Positions 11,831-24,660 of a stretch of 64,000 nt of DNA are shown one piece after another. A model generated the notes under the pieces. It was not told where the DNA came from. It worked only from the letters and a program-made list of their open reading frames with translations, and ran no database searches. The stretch lies in the NCBI RefSeq assembly GCF_023053635.1, contig NC_086178.1:48506726-48570725 (forward strand), in the 5' to 3' direction. A program made the translations under genes and the position numbers. The stretch comes from Elgaria multicarinata webbii (Eukaryota > Chordata > Lepidosauria > Squamata > Anguidae). Positions within the stretch are counted from its first letter, which is position 1, and each line of letters begins with the position of its first letter.

Positions 11831-12554
11831 AAGTACACAGAGTAAACCATCTTATTGTCTGGATAGGTAATTTCCTGGTTCACACGGAGTAGCCATTTTA
11901 AAATGTCCCCAAGGAAGGAAGTGAAAGCTGCTCATAAAAATCAATGGAGAAATATATGATTTTAATGTAGCTTAGGCTGGGCACCAGTGTGTCCACCCAA
12001 CCCCCACTCCAACCAAGCCCCTCCAAAAGATAGCAGAAAAAACAAAACCCTCCCTATACAAATGCCAAAGCAAATGCAGTTCATTCTCCATACTGCAGCT
12101 GGAAGGGGTTCTTGTTTGGAGGGAGTGGCTTATGATACAGTCCTGCAGTGCAGCTGTCATTGACTACTACAGAACAGGCTCTGAGTAGTTTACAACAATC
12201 CTACAGTGTTGTCCAGCAGTATTAGACCATTATTGCAGCTGAAGCTGAGAGTATAATAACCCTGTAAAACATCTAACGGTGGACACTGAATATTTTACAT
12301 TATGATGTAAAGCACTTCAAGATGTTTTTATATGTAGTGAAATGGTCTATACATTGGTTTTAAAAAATGCTATCCATTGCTTTTGTCACCACATTGGAAG
12401 TTGGGCTGAGAGAGTACTATACAAAAACTTTGCAATATAGCTCACTGTTATATTTCTGTTGCAGGCTGGGAGGCTGTACTGAGAGAGAGTAGCTTACAGC
12501 ATCCCTGCAGTGTAGTCCACTGTTAATATTGCAGGTCAGAAGTAAGGTTGCAGC

Positions 12555-12755
12555 TGGTTTCGTTTTCCCAATCAAAACTCCTTAAGACTAGTCTCTTCCG
12601 GCAGGCCTACCCAGATGAATTTTAAACCTAAGAATTTTAAGATGCTGTGATTGTTATTTTAATATTGTATTAGTTTTATATGCTCTTTTAACTAATTCTA
12701 TGTATTATATAGTGTTTGGTGTTGTTCCCCGCCTTGATCCAGAGGGAGAGGCGGG

Positions 12756-12820
<65 letters not shown>

Positions 12821-12825
12821 TTCTT
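12555..12825 (+). mobile_element. LINE 3' end, L2-like, with (ATA)n tail
   Basis: A short coding remnant reads KTSLFRQAYPDEF, typical of the C-terminus of L2/CR1-group ORF2. It is followed by the 3' region GCCTTGATCCAGAGGGAGAG and then about 21 ATA units (12757-12820). It is a 5'-truncated insertion. Confidence 0.65.
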
Positions 12826-13442
12826 TCAGGCTACAGCAAATGTCACAACTGTTCCCCCAGTCCCTGCTCAGAGGCCCAATGAAGCACTTAGAGAAGCCTC
12901 CATGTTCCACTGACTTGCATAGGAAATGGTTGCACATTTCCTTGTTCAAACAGTTTAAAGAGTGCACATGAAGACAGCCCTGAGTTAGAGCATAGACTCC
13001 TGTCTTCAATGCTATTGTTTGTTCTTTCAACCCACTCAGCCACAGGTTCATGCTCAACATTGCAATATTTTTTATTGAGTCCCTGGTGTGAGTGTGCACT
13101 GAACAAACTCAATTCCCTGAATCCTGACCCTTATATAGCCAAGATAGCACTGTCCATGTGCAGGAGGGAAGCAAACCCCAAAGTTTGCAGATTTTTTTAA
13201 AAAAATAAAAAAACTGTCAGGGAAGAATGCCTCACAAAACAGCCCAATAGTCCTCCAGCTATTTAGAAAACCTCAGATACAGCAACATAAGAATGCCAGC
13301 CCAGTCCACAAACTACCGTTCTACTATTTCCCCCTTGATATTTGCAGCAGTATGGAATTCTTGCAAAGCAAGTGATTGAAAATATGCTAGCAGGAACAGA
13401 TTATCCTATCCGCTCCCAGCAAGTCTCCCTCAATTCTATCAG

Positions 13443-13568
13443 AGCCTTCTCCAACCTGGTACCCTGCAGACTACATACAACTCTTAACATCCCCCAGCCA
13501 GCATAGCCAATGGAATTGGAATTGTGGTCAAAAACATCTGGAGGACACCAGGTTGGGGGAAAGGCTGC
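13443..13568. repeat. hAT fold-back MITE, family A
   Basis: The two arms, GCCTTCTCCAACCTGGTACC and GGACACCAGGTTGGGGGAAA, are inverted around CCCCCAGCCAGCATAGCC. Confidence 0.65.
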
Positions 13569-13800
13569 ATTACATCATCTTTGCTTCTTCTTATTTTTTC
13601 TCTATTGATTTTAAGCCACCTTGGACTGTCTTTGGAGGAAAGGCAGGACAAAAACTTCCAAATAAATAAAAACACACAACATAGTGTCATAGAAGTTAAA
13701 TAATGAAAACAAATTAAACAAGAAATGTATGAAGACTCCACCAAATTCTGCACTAAAAAGGCCATCTTGCTTGCTCCTGTATTCCAGGATATTTCTCAAT

Positions 13801-13901
13801 GGCCTGGTTCAGACAACATGCTAAACCATGCTGCTTAATGCATTCCCGTTAACCATTTTGTGGTTAAGCAGCATGGTTTAGCATGTTGTCTGAACCAGGC
13901 C
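13801..13901. repeat. Fold-back MITE, family B, 37-bp perfect arms
   Basis: Positions 13801-13837 and 13865-13901 are perfect inverted repeats that begin GGCCTGGTTCAGACAACATG, with a 27-bp loop. This is the shortest and cleanest family B copy. Confidence 0.88.
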
Positions 13902-15199
13902 ATTTTGAAGCTTTCTGGTGGCAATCTTGAAAACATAATAATAGAAACCTGATAGGATGGGACTAGGGCTGAGTGAAAATGGACTCCTGGAGTTCTCCAG
14001 CCTATTTGTGGGTGGTGAAAATGAGGGGAGGAGCATTTTGCCAAATATTCTCTGTGGTGGCTTGGGAGCAGCTGGGTGGGAGGGGAAAAAAGCCATTTTC
14101 CAGAAAATTGTCTTCTGAGAAATGTCAGCCCGATTAATACTGAATGAAACTATATTGTTTGTTCATACTGATAGATGAAGGAGGCATTGGGCAAACAGAA
14201 GAGGATTAGAAGGAATGGGGGTGGGGTGAGGGGAAGGCCATCATTGCTCATTTTAACAATATTAAAACTATATTGAACACAATTGTAACCAAAATACTCC
14301 ACCCTATTTGTGGGCAAGCAAAATTATGGGGGGCATTTCAACATATATTCTCCAGATTTGCAGTGGGGGGCACTGAAATTCCCCACAGTTCAGTTAGAGC
14401 TCAAAGAAGAACATTTTCAGAAAAAGTATCAAAAATTTCTTTTCTGAGAAGTTTTGGCCCAGCTCCACAGTGTTATATCTCTCCCATGCAATCCTGAGCA
14501 TTTCTCCCCACCTGGGCATTAATGGAAGGGTAAAAAGTTTTAGAAGTATTTGTGGTTTGCTTTCAAAATCTGCAAACAAGTTACAATTTCTTTGGTTCAG
14601 CAATTATAAGTTGTACCCTGAATAAACCATCACATTTATAACTTCTTTACAAAGGCAAGGAATCCTAAGGTGTTAGGGCAAGAATGCAGAATTAGTATCA
14701 GCACATGTGGGCAAATTGCCCTCAACAGGCCCTGAATAGGATGGATGAAGTCAATGAACATGATCACAATCACCAACACCAGCTGCTCCTCCAAGTGCTG
14801 GCCAAGTCCCCTGTTGCCAGCATCTCCACTGTTATCTCTGATCTGAGTTCAGGGATAACCGTAGGGATTCCTCCAAGGGGAAGGACTTGGAGGCCCAGCC
14901 CTGGAGGAACCCAAGGAGGCTCCACAGGCTGGATGAGGCCCACAGGTTGGAGGTTCTACATCCCTGTGTGAGGGTGGCACCCTTCTTCACTATCTTGAAC
15001 TACTTTCAAATCACAGATCGCTGTAAGTAAACTGTGGATGACAATGGTATTGATTACTTCATAATCATGAGGCAAATTAGGGGTAAGATTCCATGATAAT
15101 CAAGGAACTCTTTTCTTCACTTTGGATTTATAATTTCTTTGTAAAAAGAGCCCAAGGTTAACAGAACCGCTCCACGACCCTCACAATAATCCCTTAGGG

Positions 15200-15327
15200 C
15201 AGGCATAGGGAACCTATAGACCTCCAGATATTGTTGAAATCCAGCTCTCAACATCCCTAACTAATGCTGTCTGGGGTTGATGGGAACTGGAGTCCAACAA
15301 CATCTGGAGAGTCACAGGTTATCCAGC
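15200..15327. repeat. hAT fold-back MITE, family A, diverged
   Basis: The left arm has CCTCCAGATATTGTTGAA; the right arm has GGAGTCCAACAACATCTGGA. Confidence 0.55.
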
Positions 15328-16654
15328 CCGGACTTATGGCATATTTAAACTGGTAAAGCAGAGGCAAAGGAAATGTTTTGAGGTTCACAGGATGGTTTTG
15401 ACAGTGCCAAGGATTAAAGTCACAGTCCTCAAAGTTTCCAGTGAAACTTTTCTGGAGGTACGTTTCACTAAATAATCATGACTTGCCTATGAGCAAAGGT
15501 CCTGAGATACATTTAGGTATTATCTGTCATATTGCAGTACCAGTTAGAGCTGCCTAAGACAAATTTGCTGAGCTTGCAGTACCTGCTCTGTTCCCAGAAG
15601 TTATCCAATGCCAGCCCCTTGTCATATACAACACGCCACAAGCAAACACATTACAAAGAAGGAGTTGCTGTGCTCTTTTATTCCACAGGCAGTAGAACTG
15701 ATCTTACCCCAGCCTTCATCATGCATCCTCCAGACGTTAGCAGCTGTTCAAATGCTAATTTACTCATCAATCCCGTTCCCCACCACCATGCTTTCTGCCT
15801 TTTATTATTTCAATTTAAAACACAATTTGTACATTTCTGCAATTAAAAGTTCATTTGTTGCCTTCATGTGTTTACATTAAAGAACTGGTGCAGAGTGAAC
15901 AAGTGTGGGGATTCATGATGTCACAGGCATTAGCCAGTCAGCTCTATGTAAAACCAGCTTCTCTTGCAAAACTCAATAGAACTGGTTTCTCCAGAGCCCA
16001 ATCCTAAAGAAAAGCTGTTATTTTAAACAGATGGTGGCGATTAAGTTTCCAGAGCAACCAAGTTACTTAAGCGATGTTTCGTTTGCATGCAGCCCGTAGT
16101 ATATGAGACTAATGTTATAGAGGAAAAACCACCCTTAACATCTTAATATAAATGAAACTGCAGAGAAGCCCTTCGGAATTGGCATTGTACTAAAAATTCT
16201 TATACGCTGAAGGACAGAATACTTGGTGGTGCAACATTTCTTAGTAGAAAATTGCAATTGAAGATCAGGGGGATTTAGAATCTGGGGATTAAAATGAAAA
16301 TGCATCTTGCCATCAAAATTATGCACAGCAAACAAGTACCACAAATGAGCTTGATTTGCATTGCTTGTTCTCTTTACAAAGATAGAAACTTATCTCTGCT
16401 CCACTGCTGTGGAAGGTAGCAGCAAGGAGTACTTTGGTCAGTGAGGATCAGTTTTCCATCCCCGGTTATTGTTCAAGGAAGTCACCATCCTCAAAATGCT
16501 GTATGATGTAGCCGCTTCTGACTTCAAGAAGGCTGGAACACTGTTCCTTTCCAAGCTATCCCAGACCTTCCTTCCATAAAATCACAAGTTTGCTTTTGTT
16601 GCTAATTTAACTTCCTGCTTTGTTGTCCTTGAACCGAAGACCTGCTTTAAGGTA

Positions 16655-16735
16655 GATTCCTGCAATGAGCAGGGGGTTGGACTTGATGGCCTTGTAGGCC
16701 CCTTCCAACTCTACTATTCTATTATTCTAACCATC
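16655..16735 (+). mobile_element. CR1 LINE 3' end
   Basis: The sequence GGGGGTTGGACTTGATGGCC followed by CTTCCAACTCTACTATTCTA and a short ATTCTA repeat is the diagnostic 3' end of sauropsid CR1 elements. It is 5'-truncated to about 80 bp. Confidence 0.8.
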
Positions 16736-17356
16736 CTATTCTGGTGCAGACACAGTCCTAAGAACCAAACAAAGCAAAACACTGCACCTACTTCTGATAA
16801 GGAATAGTTCAGATCTTCTCCCATCATGTCCAAACTCAAAACCATCACAGCTCTGGTAAACAACTCTCAGCTCTGCACATTAACAGACTTAAATTGCATC
16901 AACTCTTACTAAATATGAGCCCCACTTACACTGTTGGGACATACAGTGGACAGCTTCAGCTACAGGACAACTCATAATTGGAATGAATGAATGAAACACA
17001 TGGCTAGACCACCATTTTGCGATTAATCCCTTTCTGAATGGTACATAGAGCAAAGCAAACACCTGCATGGAAAAGCTTCTATATCAATATAAATAAAAAA
17101 TGGGTGGGAAGAAACCCGGGGGGGGGGAGGGGAATTCACTAGTGCTACTTTGATCAATCACACTTAATATTTAGATCAATAAGAGTTCAGTTCGATGCAA
17201 GGGTTACTGATACAGGGAGACACAGTCAAGGCAGATAAAGCTGACCAAAGCAACTCAAGAGAAGTTTCTTGTTTCTTCCTAAATAGTATGATAACCATCT
17301 TGCTGTTAGCCACTGAATCTGAATCAAACAATTCCTTAAGTGAATACTATGACCCC

Positions 17357-17534
17357 TGGAACATAGGAAGCTACTGTATATTGAGTCAGACCACTGGTCC
17401 ATCTAGTTCAATATTGTCAACACGGACTGGCAATGGCTCTCCAAGTTTTTAGGCAGGATTCTTTCCTTGGCCTATTGAACCCAGGACCTTCTGCATGCAA
17501 AGCATGTGCTCTATCACGCTGAGCTATGGCCCCT
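17357..17534 (-). mobile_element. tRNA-derived SINE
   Basis: On the minus strand it begins with a tRNA-like head containing an A-box (GGGCCATAGCTCAGCGTGA) and a B-box-like GGTTCAATAGG. It then has the body found in the plus-strand copies at 39570 and 58808 (TCTGACTCAATATACAGTAG). Confidence 0.8.
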
Positions 17535-19381
17535 TTTCTGCCCTCTTCCCCCAACAGTGAAACAAGGAGAGAAAGGGTGGGTTCACTCATTTTACCTGTA
17601 ACTCTGTCCACCATTGAGTGTGACACACACGCCCCGATTGAGTTTTCAATGGCTCTACAAAGCAGGGGCAGGGGGGAGTTTCCCTAAGTCTGCATTAAAG
17701 GACAGCCAGTCCCCTGACCCTTCGGGGCAGTACAGTTCTTGCCCCCTTAATTCAGGAGCACCAACTTAGGAAAAACAAAAACAAGCAAATAACAGGTAAA
17801 GTAGGAGATCTATTCAGATGTCTCAGTGTCCGAGCTTTTTCTCTGGGATTCCACAGTCACAGAGCAGACAAGACACTCAAAGCACAATACAACAGTCAGA
17901 GGAGGCAATGAATAAGGGAGGAGAAAGACAAGGCCAATTGCTTTCGCTGTTTTGCCCCGAGGACAGGTATGGTGATGCGGGACTAGGAGAGAGAGGCAGG
18001 GAAATAATCAGGGATGGAAAAAATTGATCAACTGAAAGTTCTTTTTTGGATCAATAATATAAAACGAGCACAATCGTCTGAAATGCGGCTGCCTATTGAG
18101 GCAGCCAAGGTCATTGGCGCCTCTCCTCTCCAGCACGATTTCTATGCAACACGTTCAAAATGTAATTAAAATTACATTGCTCTGTGCGCAGGGCCAGCCC
18201 AAGACATTTTGCTGCCTGAGGCAGAACAGCAACTGATGCCCCATTCTATCCCTCTGTGGTCCCCAGTCAAGGTTCAAAGCACCCAAGGTGAGTCAAGTTA
18301 TTTTGGCACCTGAGGGAGCAGAAAAGGTTTGCCTGGCAGTAAAATACAATCATAATAAATTAATTAAACCATTTGCTGCCCTTTCAAGACAGTAAAAAAT
18401 AGATGTCTGAGGCTTCCGTCTCAATGTGCTTAATGGTAGGGCCAGCCCTGCATGGGGGAAGTGCTCACCAACCCTCACATTGGCAAGAAATCCTGAGGCA
18501 TGCTTAGCAGATGCAAGAACCAAGCATAAAGGGAGGGATTCTTCTTGCTGCAGGACACCTCTTTCCCATCTCCATTACCAGTGGGTATGGTGAGAGGCAA
18601 AGAGTCCATTCTTGTTCTATACATGGGGTAAAAAGTGGATGAGTGAGTGGAAAAGAAGTTTGACTAGGAAGGGATAAGCTGAGGGAAGGAGTGGAGCAAG
18701 GAAATTGTGATGGATCCACCTAGCATCTAGGATAGGGGTAGATACCAGCTTGTATCATTTCCCCCCGGCCGGGAAAATATATTTCTTTTTGAGTGAATAG
18801 CAAGGGAGGGGACATTTTTGGTGCTTCCAGATGTAGGCTTTGATTGTGCAATTGCCTCATCCACAGAATTTCCCCTCTGTTGGAAGACAGAGTTATGTAT
18901 GCTACAAAGCCTGACCTAGGCCCCCTAGACTAGACTAGACTGACTCAGGAACGTTGGAGATGCTATCCATTCATCGGTATTGAAGCAAGATTCAACTGGC
19001 CGTCCAGCTGGCTTCTGTACATGGGATGGAGGCCATCTTGTCCTTTATCTCAAGCTGCTAAATCCTTTATCTCAAGCTGCTAAATTTCTTTGGCTGGTCC
19101 TAACTAGGAGCATCTGGAAGCACTCTTAATCTTCCTTATAGAAGAATATCCAATTTTCTGGGGTATGTGAAGGTGATGAGTAAAGGAATGAGAGATTATG
19201 AATCCCTTTGGCTGTTTTATGGTCAACATACCCGCAGATGTTGGTTTGTTTTTCCAGCCAACCATGCCTTAAACAATCAAGGTCTAGTCTTTTCACATTT
19301 CAGGGCGCTTTCCCATTGCAGGATCTGTTTTAAAACATTATTACTTGCCCTGGCCTTGAAGATTAAGAGTTGGCCTGTAAT

Positions 19382-19507
19382 AGCCTTCCCCCTATGTAGT
19401 ACCTTCCAGATGTGTTGGACTACAACTCTCAGAAACCCCAACCAGTTGGCTGGGGATGCTGGGAGATGTAGTCCAACACATCTGGAAGGCACCAGGTAGG
19501 GGAAGCT
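19382..19507. repeat. hAT fold-back MITE, family A
   Basis: A near-complete palindrome: CCAGATGTGTTGGACTACAA is mirrored by GTAGTCCAACACATCTGGAA around CCAGTTGGCTGG. Confidence 0.75.
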
Positions 19508-20399
19508 GACCAATAAAATTGAAGACATTTTTAAACATTATGCTTTCCACCTTCCATTCTTCAGCACATTACCTCCTACAGGAATTTGACACGGCCAGCA
19601 ACTCTGGCTGCTGCCTTTGACTGACCCTGCCTCGGTGCTTTTCATAGTGGGCAGAGCTTATCCTGCCAGAGAGATAAAGTGGTGGAGAAAGTTTCACCTG
19701 GCTAATTCATTCATACTGGCTGCTTTAAAAGGCCTAAGGATACAGAAAAGGATGCAAAAGACCTATGGGCAAAAGACTTGAAGGAAGGATGTCCTGTGAC
19801 TATCTGACTTACGGAGAGAACCCATGGCCCCTAGACAGCAAAGGAGGGGCCATAGGATAGTTCATATTCCCAGCTCAGAGGATGGAGACAGCACTCCAAC
19901 CACGAAGATCCAACCCCCTTTGCCCTCTCCCTCACACAGCATGAAAAGAACCAAGCTGGCTGTCTTCTAGGGTGGGAAAAACAACCTCAAGAGAGGGGGG
20001 AAAGGGGGCATTTCAGTGGGCGGGAAGGGGACTGGGGAGGCCAGGATACCAGCTATCCTAAGGCCTCTCCAGCTTTCTTCCCTCGCCCTCTGAAATGCTT
20101 TTGCTAGATGGGCAAAAAGGCCCATCAAACAAAAAAATGCAGGGTAGTAAGATAGAGAGGCGAAGATCGCCTCCACTCTTCTTCTCCTCGCAGCTGGCAT
20201 AGGATGGCCATAATCCAGTGGATTCAGGGGCTTATGATCATTGAATTGCTTGAAGTAATGATATATTGTTATAAATCTCTTTTTTAAAAAGATGGGATGG
20301 AGAATAGAATTTATATTGGCCTAGTCACTATTCATTCTACTGTGACTCTGGCAACTGGAGAGGTTAAAATCGGCATCCAGTTACTAAATCAGCATAAGC

Positions 20400-20669
20400 C
20401 AGGGGTGTTGACTCTCCAGCCTGGGGGCCAAATCCAGCTCTCCAGGGACGGTTTCCCAGCTGTTGTGCAGTTTTTCCCTGTTCAGGGAGGTTGTTGCCTA
20501 CCCTAAGGCTTAGTTACTAGCAGTAAGAGTTTTAAACATAAAATATGCTGGTGTTTTTCATCCTCCCTACTTTGCCTTCAGCCACGCCTTCCACTGGAAT
20601 GCCCCCCTCCTTAGAGCATCTCTGAAACTGAATTAGACCCTCAAGATAAAAGCGGTTCTACATCCCTGG
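20400..20669. repeat. hAT-like MITE, family D
   Basis: Starts CAGGGGTGTTGACTCTCCAG and ends GCGGTTCTACATCCCTG. It shares the body of the copy at 30264-30600, including AAGGCTTAGTTACTAGCAG. No target duplication was seen. Confidence 0.6.
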
Positions 20670-20924
20670 AAAGAGCCCTTAACGGGGATATGTTATGGAG
20701 AAAATGTGTGTCATTCTGTTCTTAGCCATAGGAATGGTGGAGTTAGAACATTGCACCTGGAAGTGAGAATTATTGTGCTGAATTTTAAAGGAGGAAGCTT
20801 GATTGCAAGGGGATGACCAGAGGGTGGGCTGGCTCACTACACCCCTTTCCCAGCTGCACTCCTGATCAGAAATATTCATCCTAGGGAGCACCCCCTCCCC
20901 TTCCTATGGTGGTAGCTTCCAATC

Positions 20925-21059
20925 AGCCTTCCCCAATCTGATGCCTGCTGAATGTGTTTGACTACAACTTCCACCCTCCCCAGCCATCATGGCCATTCAA
21001 CATGTGTTGAGCTAGAATATCCCATCCGACATCTGGAGGGCACCAGGTTGGGGAAGATG
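20925..21059. repeat. hAT fold-back MITE, family A
   Basis: The left arm is CAGCCTTCCCCAATCTGATG and the right arm is GGGCACCAGGTTGGGGAAG. Confidence 0.65.
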
Positions 21060-22317
21060 TTTACAGCTCAATGTTTTAATGTTTACAGCTCAATGCTTAA
21101 TTTTGTAAAGGGGCCAAACACGGGTCTCTAGTTTCCTTGAAATCACACCCTCTCAGGTAGAAGCCTGGTTCCACAATCCCCAAAATGGAAGGGCTGGTTT
21201 GTGGTTATTCAGCAGTAGGAGTGGGGCTACTCAGCAGCAGCGAAAGGCACACCACTGAATACCAGTTGGGCAGAGCTTTTGCTTTCCTTCCCTACTGACA
21301 TGCTGCTGCTGGTCCCCAGAGAATGCTTGTTATTGGGTGGATTAGAATATACAGAAAATACATTCTGGACAAGATGAATCTTTGGCCCAGTCTGGCAGGG
21401 AGAGGCTTTTTCACTTTGTCCATGTGCAGGGGCACTCTCATTATGATTTCACACCTGGCAGGGCCCAGGCCCAATTCCAAAGAAGCAAGCAGAGGAATAT
21501 TCGTTTGGAGCTGCTCGAGTTTCTCTCTCTAATTGTTTGCTACAATGTTTGTAAAAGTCTTTTTTAAAAAATATATATCAAATCACACGCTTGAAAAAAA
21601 CCAAAACAAAGCAAAAACAGATCCTGGGGCTTGAGCCCTGGCTCAGGTTAAGCACTCTGCAGCAGCTGCCCTTTCCCTCCCTGTTGTGAATTGGACCTGG
21701 CAGATAGATCGCACATGCAGAGAGGTTTCTGGCCTGCCTCTCTCGCAGCTAGCTAGCAGAGACCGCTGGACCAATGAAGGAGGGATGCAGGCCAGAAATG
21801 GGAAGCTGGGAGCATCCCTAGGGGCTGTTCCCTATTGGCTTCTTGGTCTTGCTGCCTTGACATCCGGAGAAGGAAGGTCTCTATCCTATCTATCCAGTCA
21901 CCGGGTTCTCATAGGAAAGGGGGGGCAGGGGGGGAATGAAGCTCTGAGAGCAATAGGGTGTGTCTCCTCTCCTGTGCCTCCTTCTTTATCTGCACCTGCC
22001 GGCTAAGGAGCCCGGGAAAATCGCCGATTTGCCATACCGCCTGTTTGAACACTGCAGGGGTGGTGGTGATGGAGAGGCAAGGGTAGTCCTAGGCTGGCTA
22101 CGTGGACCCTCCGACTCCCCCCCCCCCCGCAAAATCAATCTCTTTCCCAAAGGTTCCGGTTACCATCAACGCCTTGAGCCCCTAACAACCGTGAGCTCGC
22201 TTTCCAAAGAAAGCAGCAACACCACACTGTGCTGTCCTGGCCTCACACCCCGCCTTAGATCCTTTCCGGTTTCTCCTTGTAGTCTAACCTGCAATTGCTT
22301 GGCGAGAAAGCTGTCCT

Positions 22318-22345
22318 CCCCCCACCCCACCCCACCCCACCCCCC
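22318..22345 (-). other. G-quadruplex-prone tract in RAB6 intron 1
   Basis: The plus strand shows a run of CCCCA units, so the RAB6 sense strand carries at least five G4 runs separated by single T residues. This fits the G(3+)N(1-7) quadruplex pattern about 430 bp inside intron 1. Folding is inference. Confidence 0.6.
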
Positions 22346-22763
22346 GCAATCCCCGCATTCGTGCACTACCAGCCTCCTCGGGCGCCTGTCTCCACCCAAG
22401 CGCAACGCGACCCCCCACCCGGCACCACCACCGATCCAGAGGGCAAAGCGAGGCACGCAGAGGAGAGAGAGGAATCGCTGCCGGCAGCGCCCACCCGACG
22501 GGGGGACAACCTCAACCGACACCGCCTCCCGGAAAGCCGAGGGGACGCCTGGTCCGCGGCGGAGCGTGGCGCGCCAGTGCCGGGCGTTGCTCGACGCCGC
22601 CGGATGCCGCCCGCCGCCCGCCGGGCCAGCGAGAAACGACCGACGCTTTGCAGGCACCTGCCGCAGCGAGCCGAGCGGGGCCGGCGCTCGCCCGCCCTTT
22701 GCAGCTGCTTCTTGCAAGGAAACGAGCGGCGGCGGCGGCGGAATGGGGAGCCGCGCCCGGCTA

Positions 22764-22883
<120 letters not shown>

Positions 22884-22937
22884 TTAAAGGGAGGGGGCAG
22901 CAATTGCAGGCTGGTCCTTTTGCTCAGGGCGACCGGG

Positions 22938-22958
22938 AGCAGCAGCAGCAGCAGCAGC
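22938..22958 (-). repeat. (AGC)7 triplet repeat, (GCT)7 on the RAB6 sense strand
   Basis: Seven uninterrupted AGC units lie about 100 bp upstream of the RAB6 ATG, so they probably fall in the 5' UTR or core promoter. Confidence 0.85.
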
Positions 22959-23336
22959 TCCAGCTCCTCTCGCCTGCCTGCCTGCCTTCTTGCCGGGAGT
23001 TCTGGCTGCCGCTTGCAGGCTGCGATCGGTGCGCTCTGCAGGGGGAGCCGCCCGAGCGGGGCGCAGCCTGCAGTTGCCGGGCAAGGACGCGCGCCCACCC
23101 TGGAACGCGGCTGGGACGAGCGCTGCTGCTCTCGGCCGCCTGCTGCTGGATCTCGCCCTTCGCCTGCCCGCCTGCCTCGCCTGCCCACCCCGGTCCGCGG
23201 CGCCTGCGCTCTGGCCTCTTCGCGGCTACCCTGATGTCATGCTGGAGCAGCCAGCAAGCCAATGCGGTGCTGCAGGAGAGGGAGGTGTGTGGATGTACCA
23301 ACCCGAGCTGGGAGAGAGCAGGGCGGTCCCGTGGAA

Positions 23337-23359
23337 GTGTGTGTGTGTGTGTGTGTGTG
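23337..23359. repeat. (GT)n microsatellite
   Basis: About eleven GT units at the upstream edge of the RAB6 CpG island. Confidence 0.85.
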
Positions 23360-23659
23360 GTGGGGGAATCCAGGGAGGAGTGGATCCCTCCCTGCCGCAA
23401 GGGACCACGCGGAGCCACCGCCGCAGACCCGGCAGGTGTGTTGTGTTTTTTCTTTTGCTTTCCCCAACTGGCGCCGATTGGGGCTGAGCAGGTGGGAAAG
23501 CAGCCACAAGTGTGTCTCCCGAGTGGGTAAAAGGCAGACAAATTGGCTGGCTGGTGATGAGATCATCGTCCCCTTGTGTACTCCGCGATAATTAATCCGG
23601 AATTGATGCTTCCCTCCTGCTGGTTTTATTCGCCCCAAATCCCGAACGGGGGATTCGAA

Positions 23660-23760
23660 GGCTGAGTTCGGACCACACGCTGATCAACGGTTGTTTCCCA
23701 TTCTGTTCCTATTCCTCCCACCCATCCACCCGTTGATTAGCGTGTCGTCCGAACTCAGCC
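23660..23760. repeat. Fold-back MITE, family B
   Basis: The ends GGCTGAGTTCGGACCACACG and CGTGTCGTCCGAACTCAGCC are inverted repeats, extended inward by TGATCAACGG and CCGTTGATTA. It lies about 100 bp outside the CpG island. Confidence 0.8.
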
Positions 23761-23984
23761 GAAGTCGTCTTAAGCACGCTTGATGAGGGAAGAGGGACCC
23801 ACCTTGCACCTTTCTTTAACCATCCTGGGTGTGTGGGCAGGGCAAAGATCACAAAACACGTATTCATAATCCTTCAACGCCCTGGTGTACTCACATTCTG
23901 CCCTTGGTTATCACGTGGCAAAAGAGTGCATCGCTCTTTTGAAGGGTGATTAGATAGGGTGGGTGGATGCAAAAGAGGAAATGG

Positions 23985-24110
23985 GCTCCTGCACCTTTAT
24001 AAGGGTAGTGTGAAGAAGGAATTTCAGCAGGTATAACCTACATGACAAGCTACACTTGCAGAAATTCCATCTTCCACACTACTATTAAAAGAGGTCTCTA
24101 GCCACCCTAT
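23985..24110. repeat. Inverted repeat of about 125 bp
   Basis: TAAGGGTAGTGTGAAGAAGG and AATTTCAGCA are mirrored by TGCAGAAATTCCATCTTCCA and CACTACTATTA. It is probably a MITE; the family is unknown. Confidence 0.55.
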
Positions 24111-24660
24111 TTGAAGCCAATGTGTGATTACAATCCTATACCTATTTACCTGGGAGTCAGTCCCATTGAGCATAACAAGACTGAATTCTCAGGATTGCAT
24201 TGTCACTTAGTGTGGATCCAACCCATGGTTATGGAGGTGAGGGTGGTTGCAAGCAACATGGTTCAATGAGTTTCCATTATTAGGAGCAGGGCGGGTGGTA
24301 CTTAGTTCTGTTGAGAGGAAGTAGCCATTTCTTCTTTTTCCATCTTAAAACAATGTGCAGATAAAGCTAAGAGGGCAGGGGATAATGGGAATTGTAGTCC
24401 AACAAATCTCAAAAGCAGCTGGTTTGAGAAGACTGTCATATCTTCTTTCAGAAACATCAAATATTTCCTTTTTTTACTCCCCATATATTCAGCCTGAAGA
24501 AGCATTTTGTGTAACTCAAAAAATCTTATATTGCATGTTGAACATTGGTTGGTTCTATTGAAGGTATTATTCTATTGTTCCTGTGAATTCTCTCGTAATG
24601 TGCCACATCATGAGCAATGCCCTTAGAAATGTCTACATCCATTAACCCAGCTGCCTAGAG

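Noticed and set aside
12698-13099. Frames encoding poly-isoleucine or poly-asparagine
   Set aside because: They are translations of the (ATA)n microsatellite.
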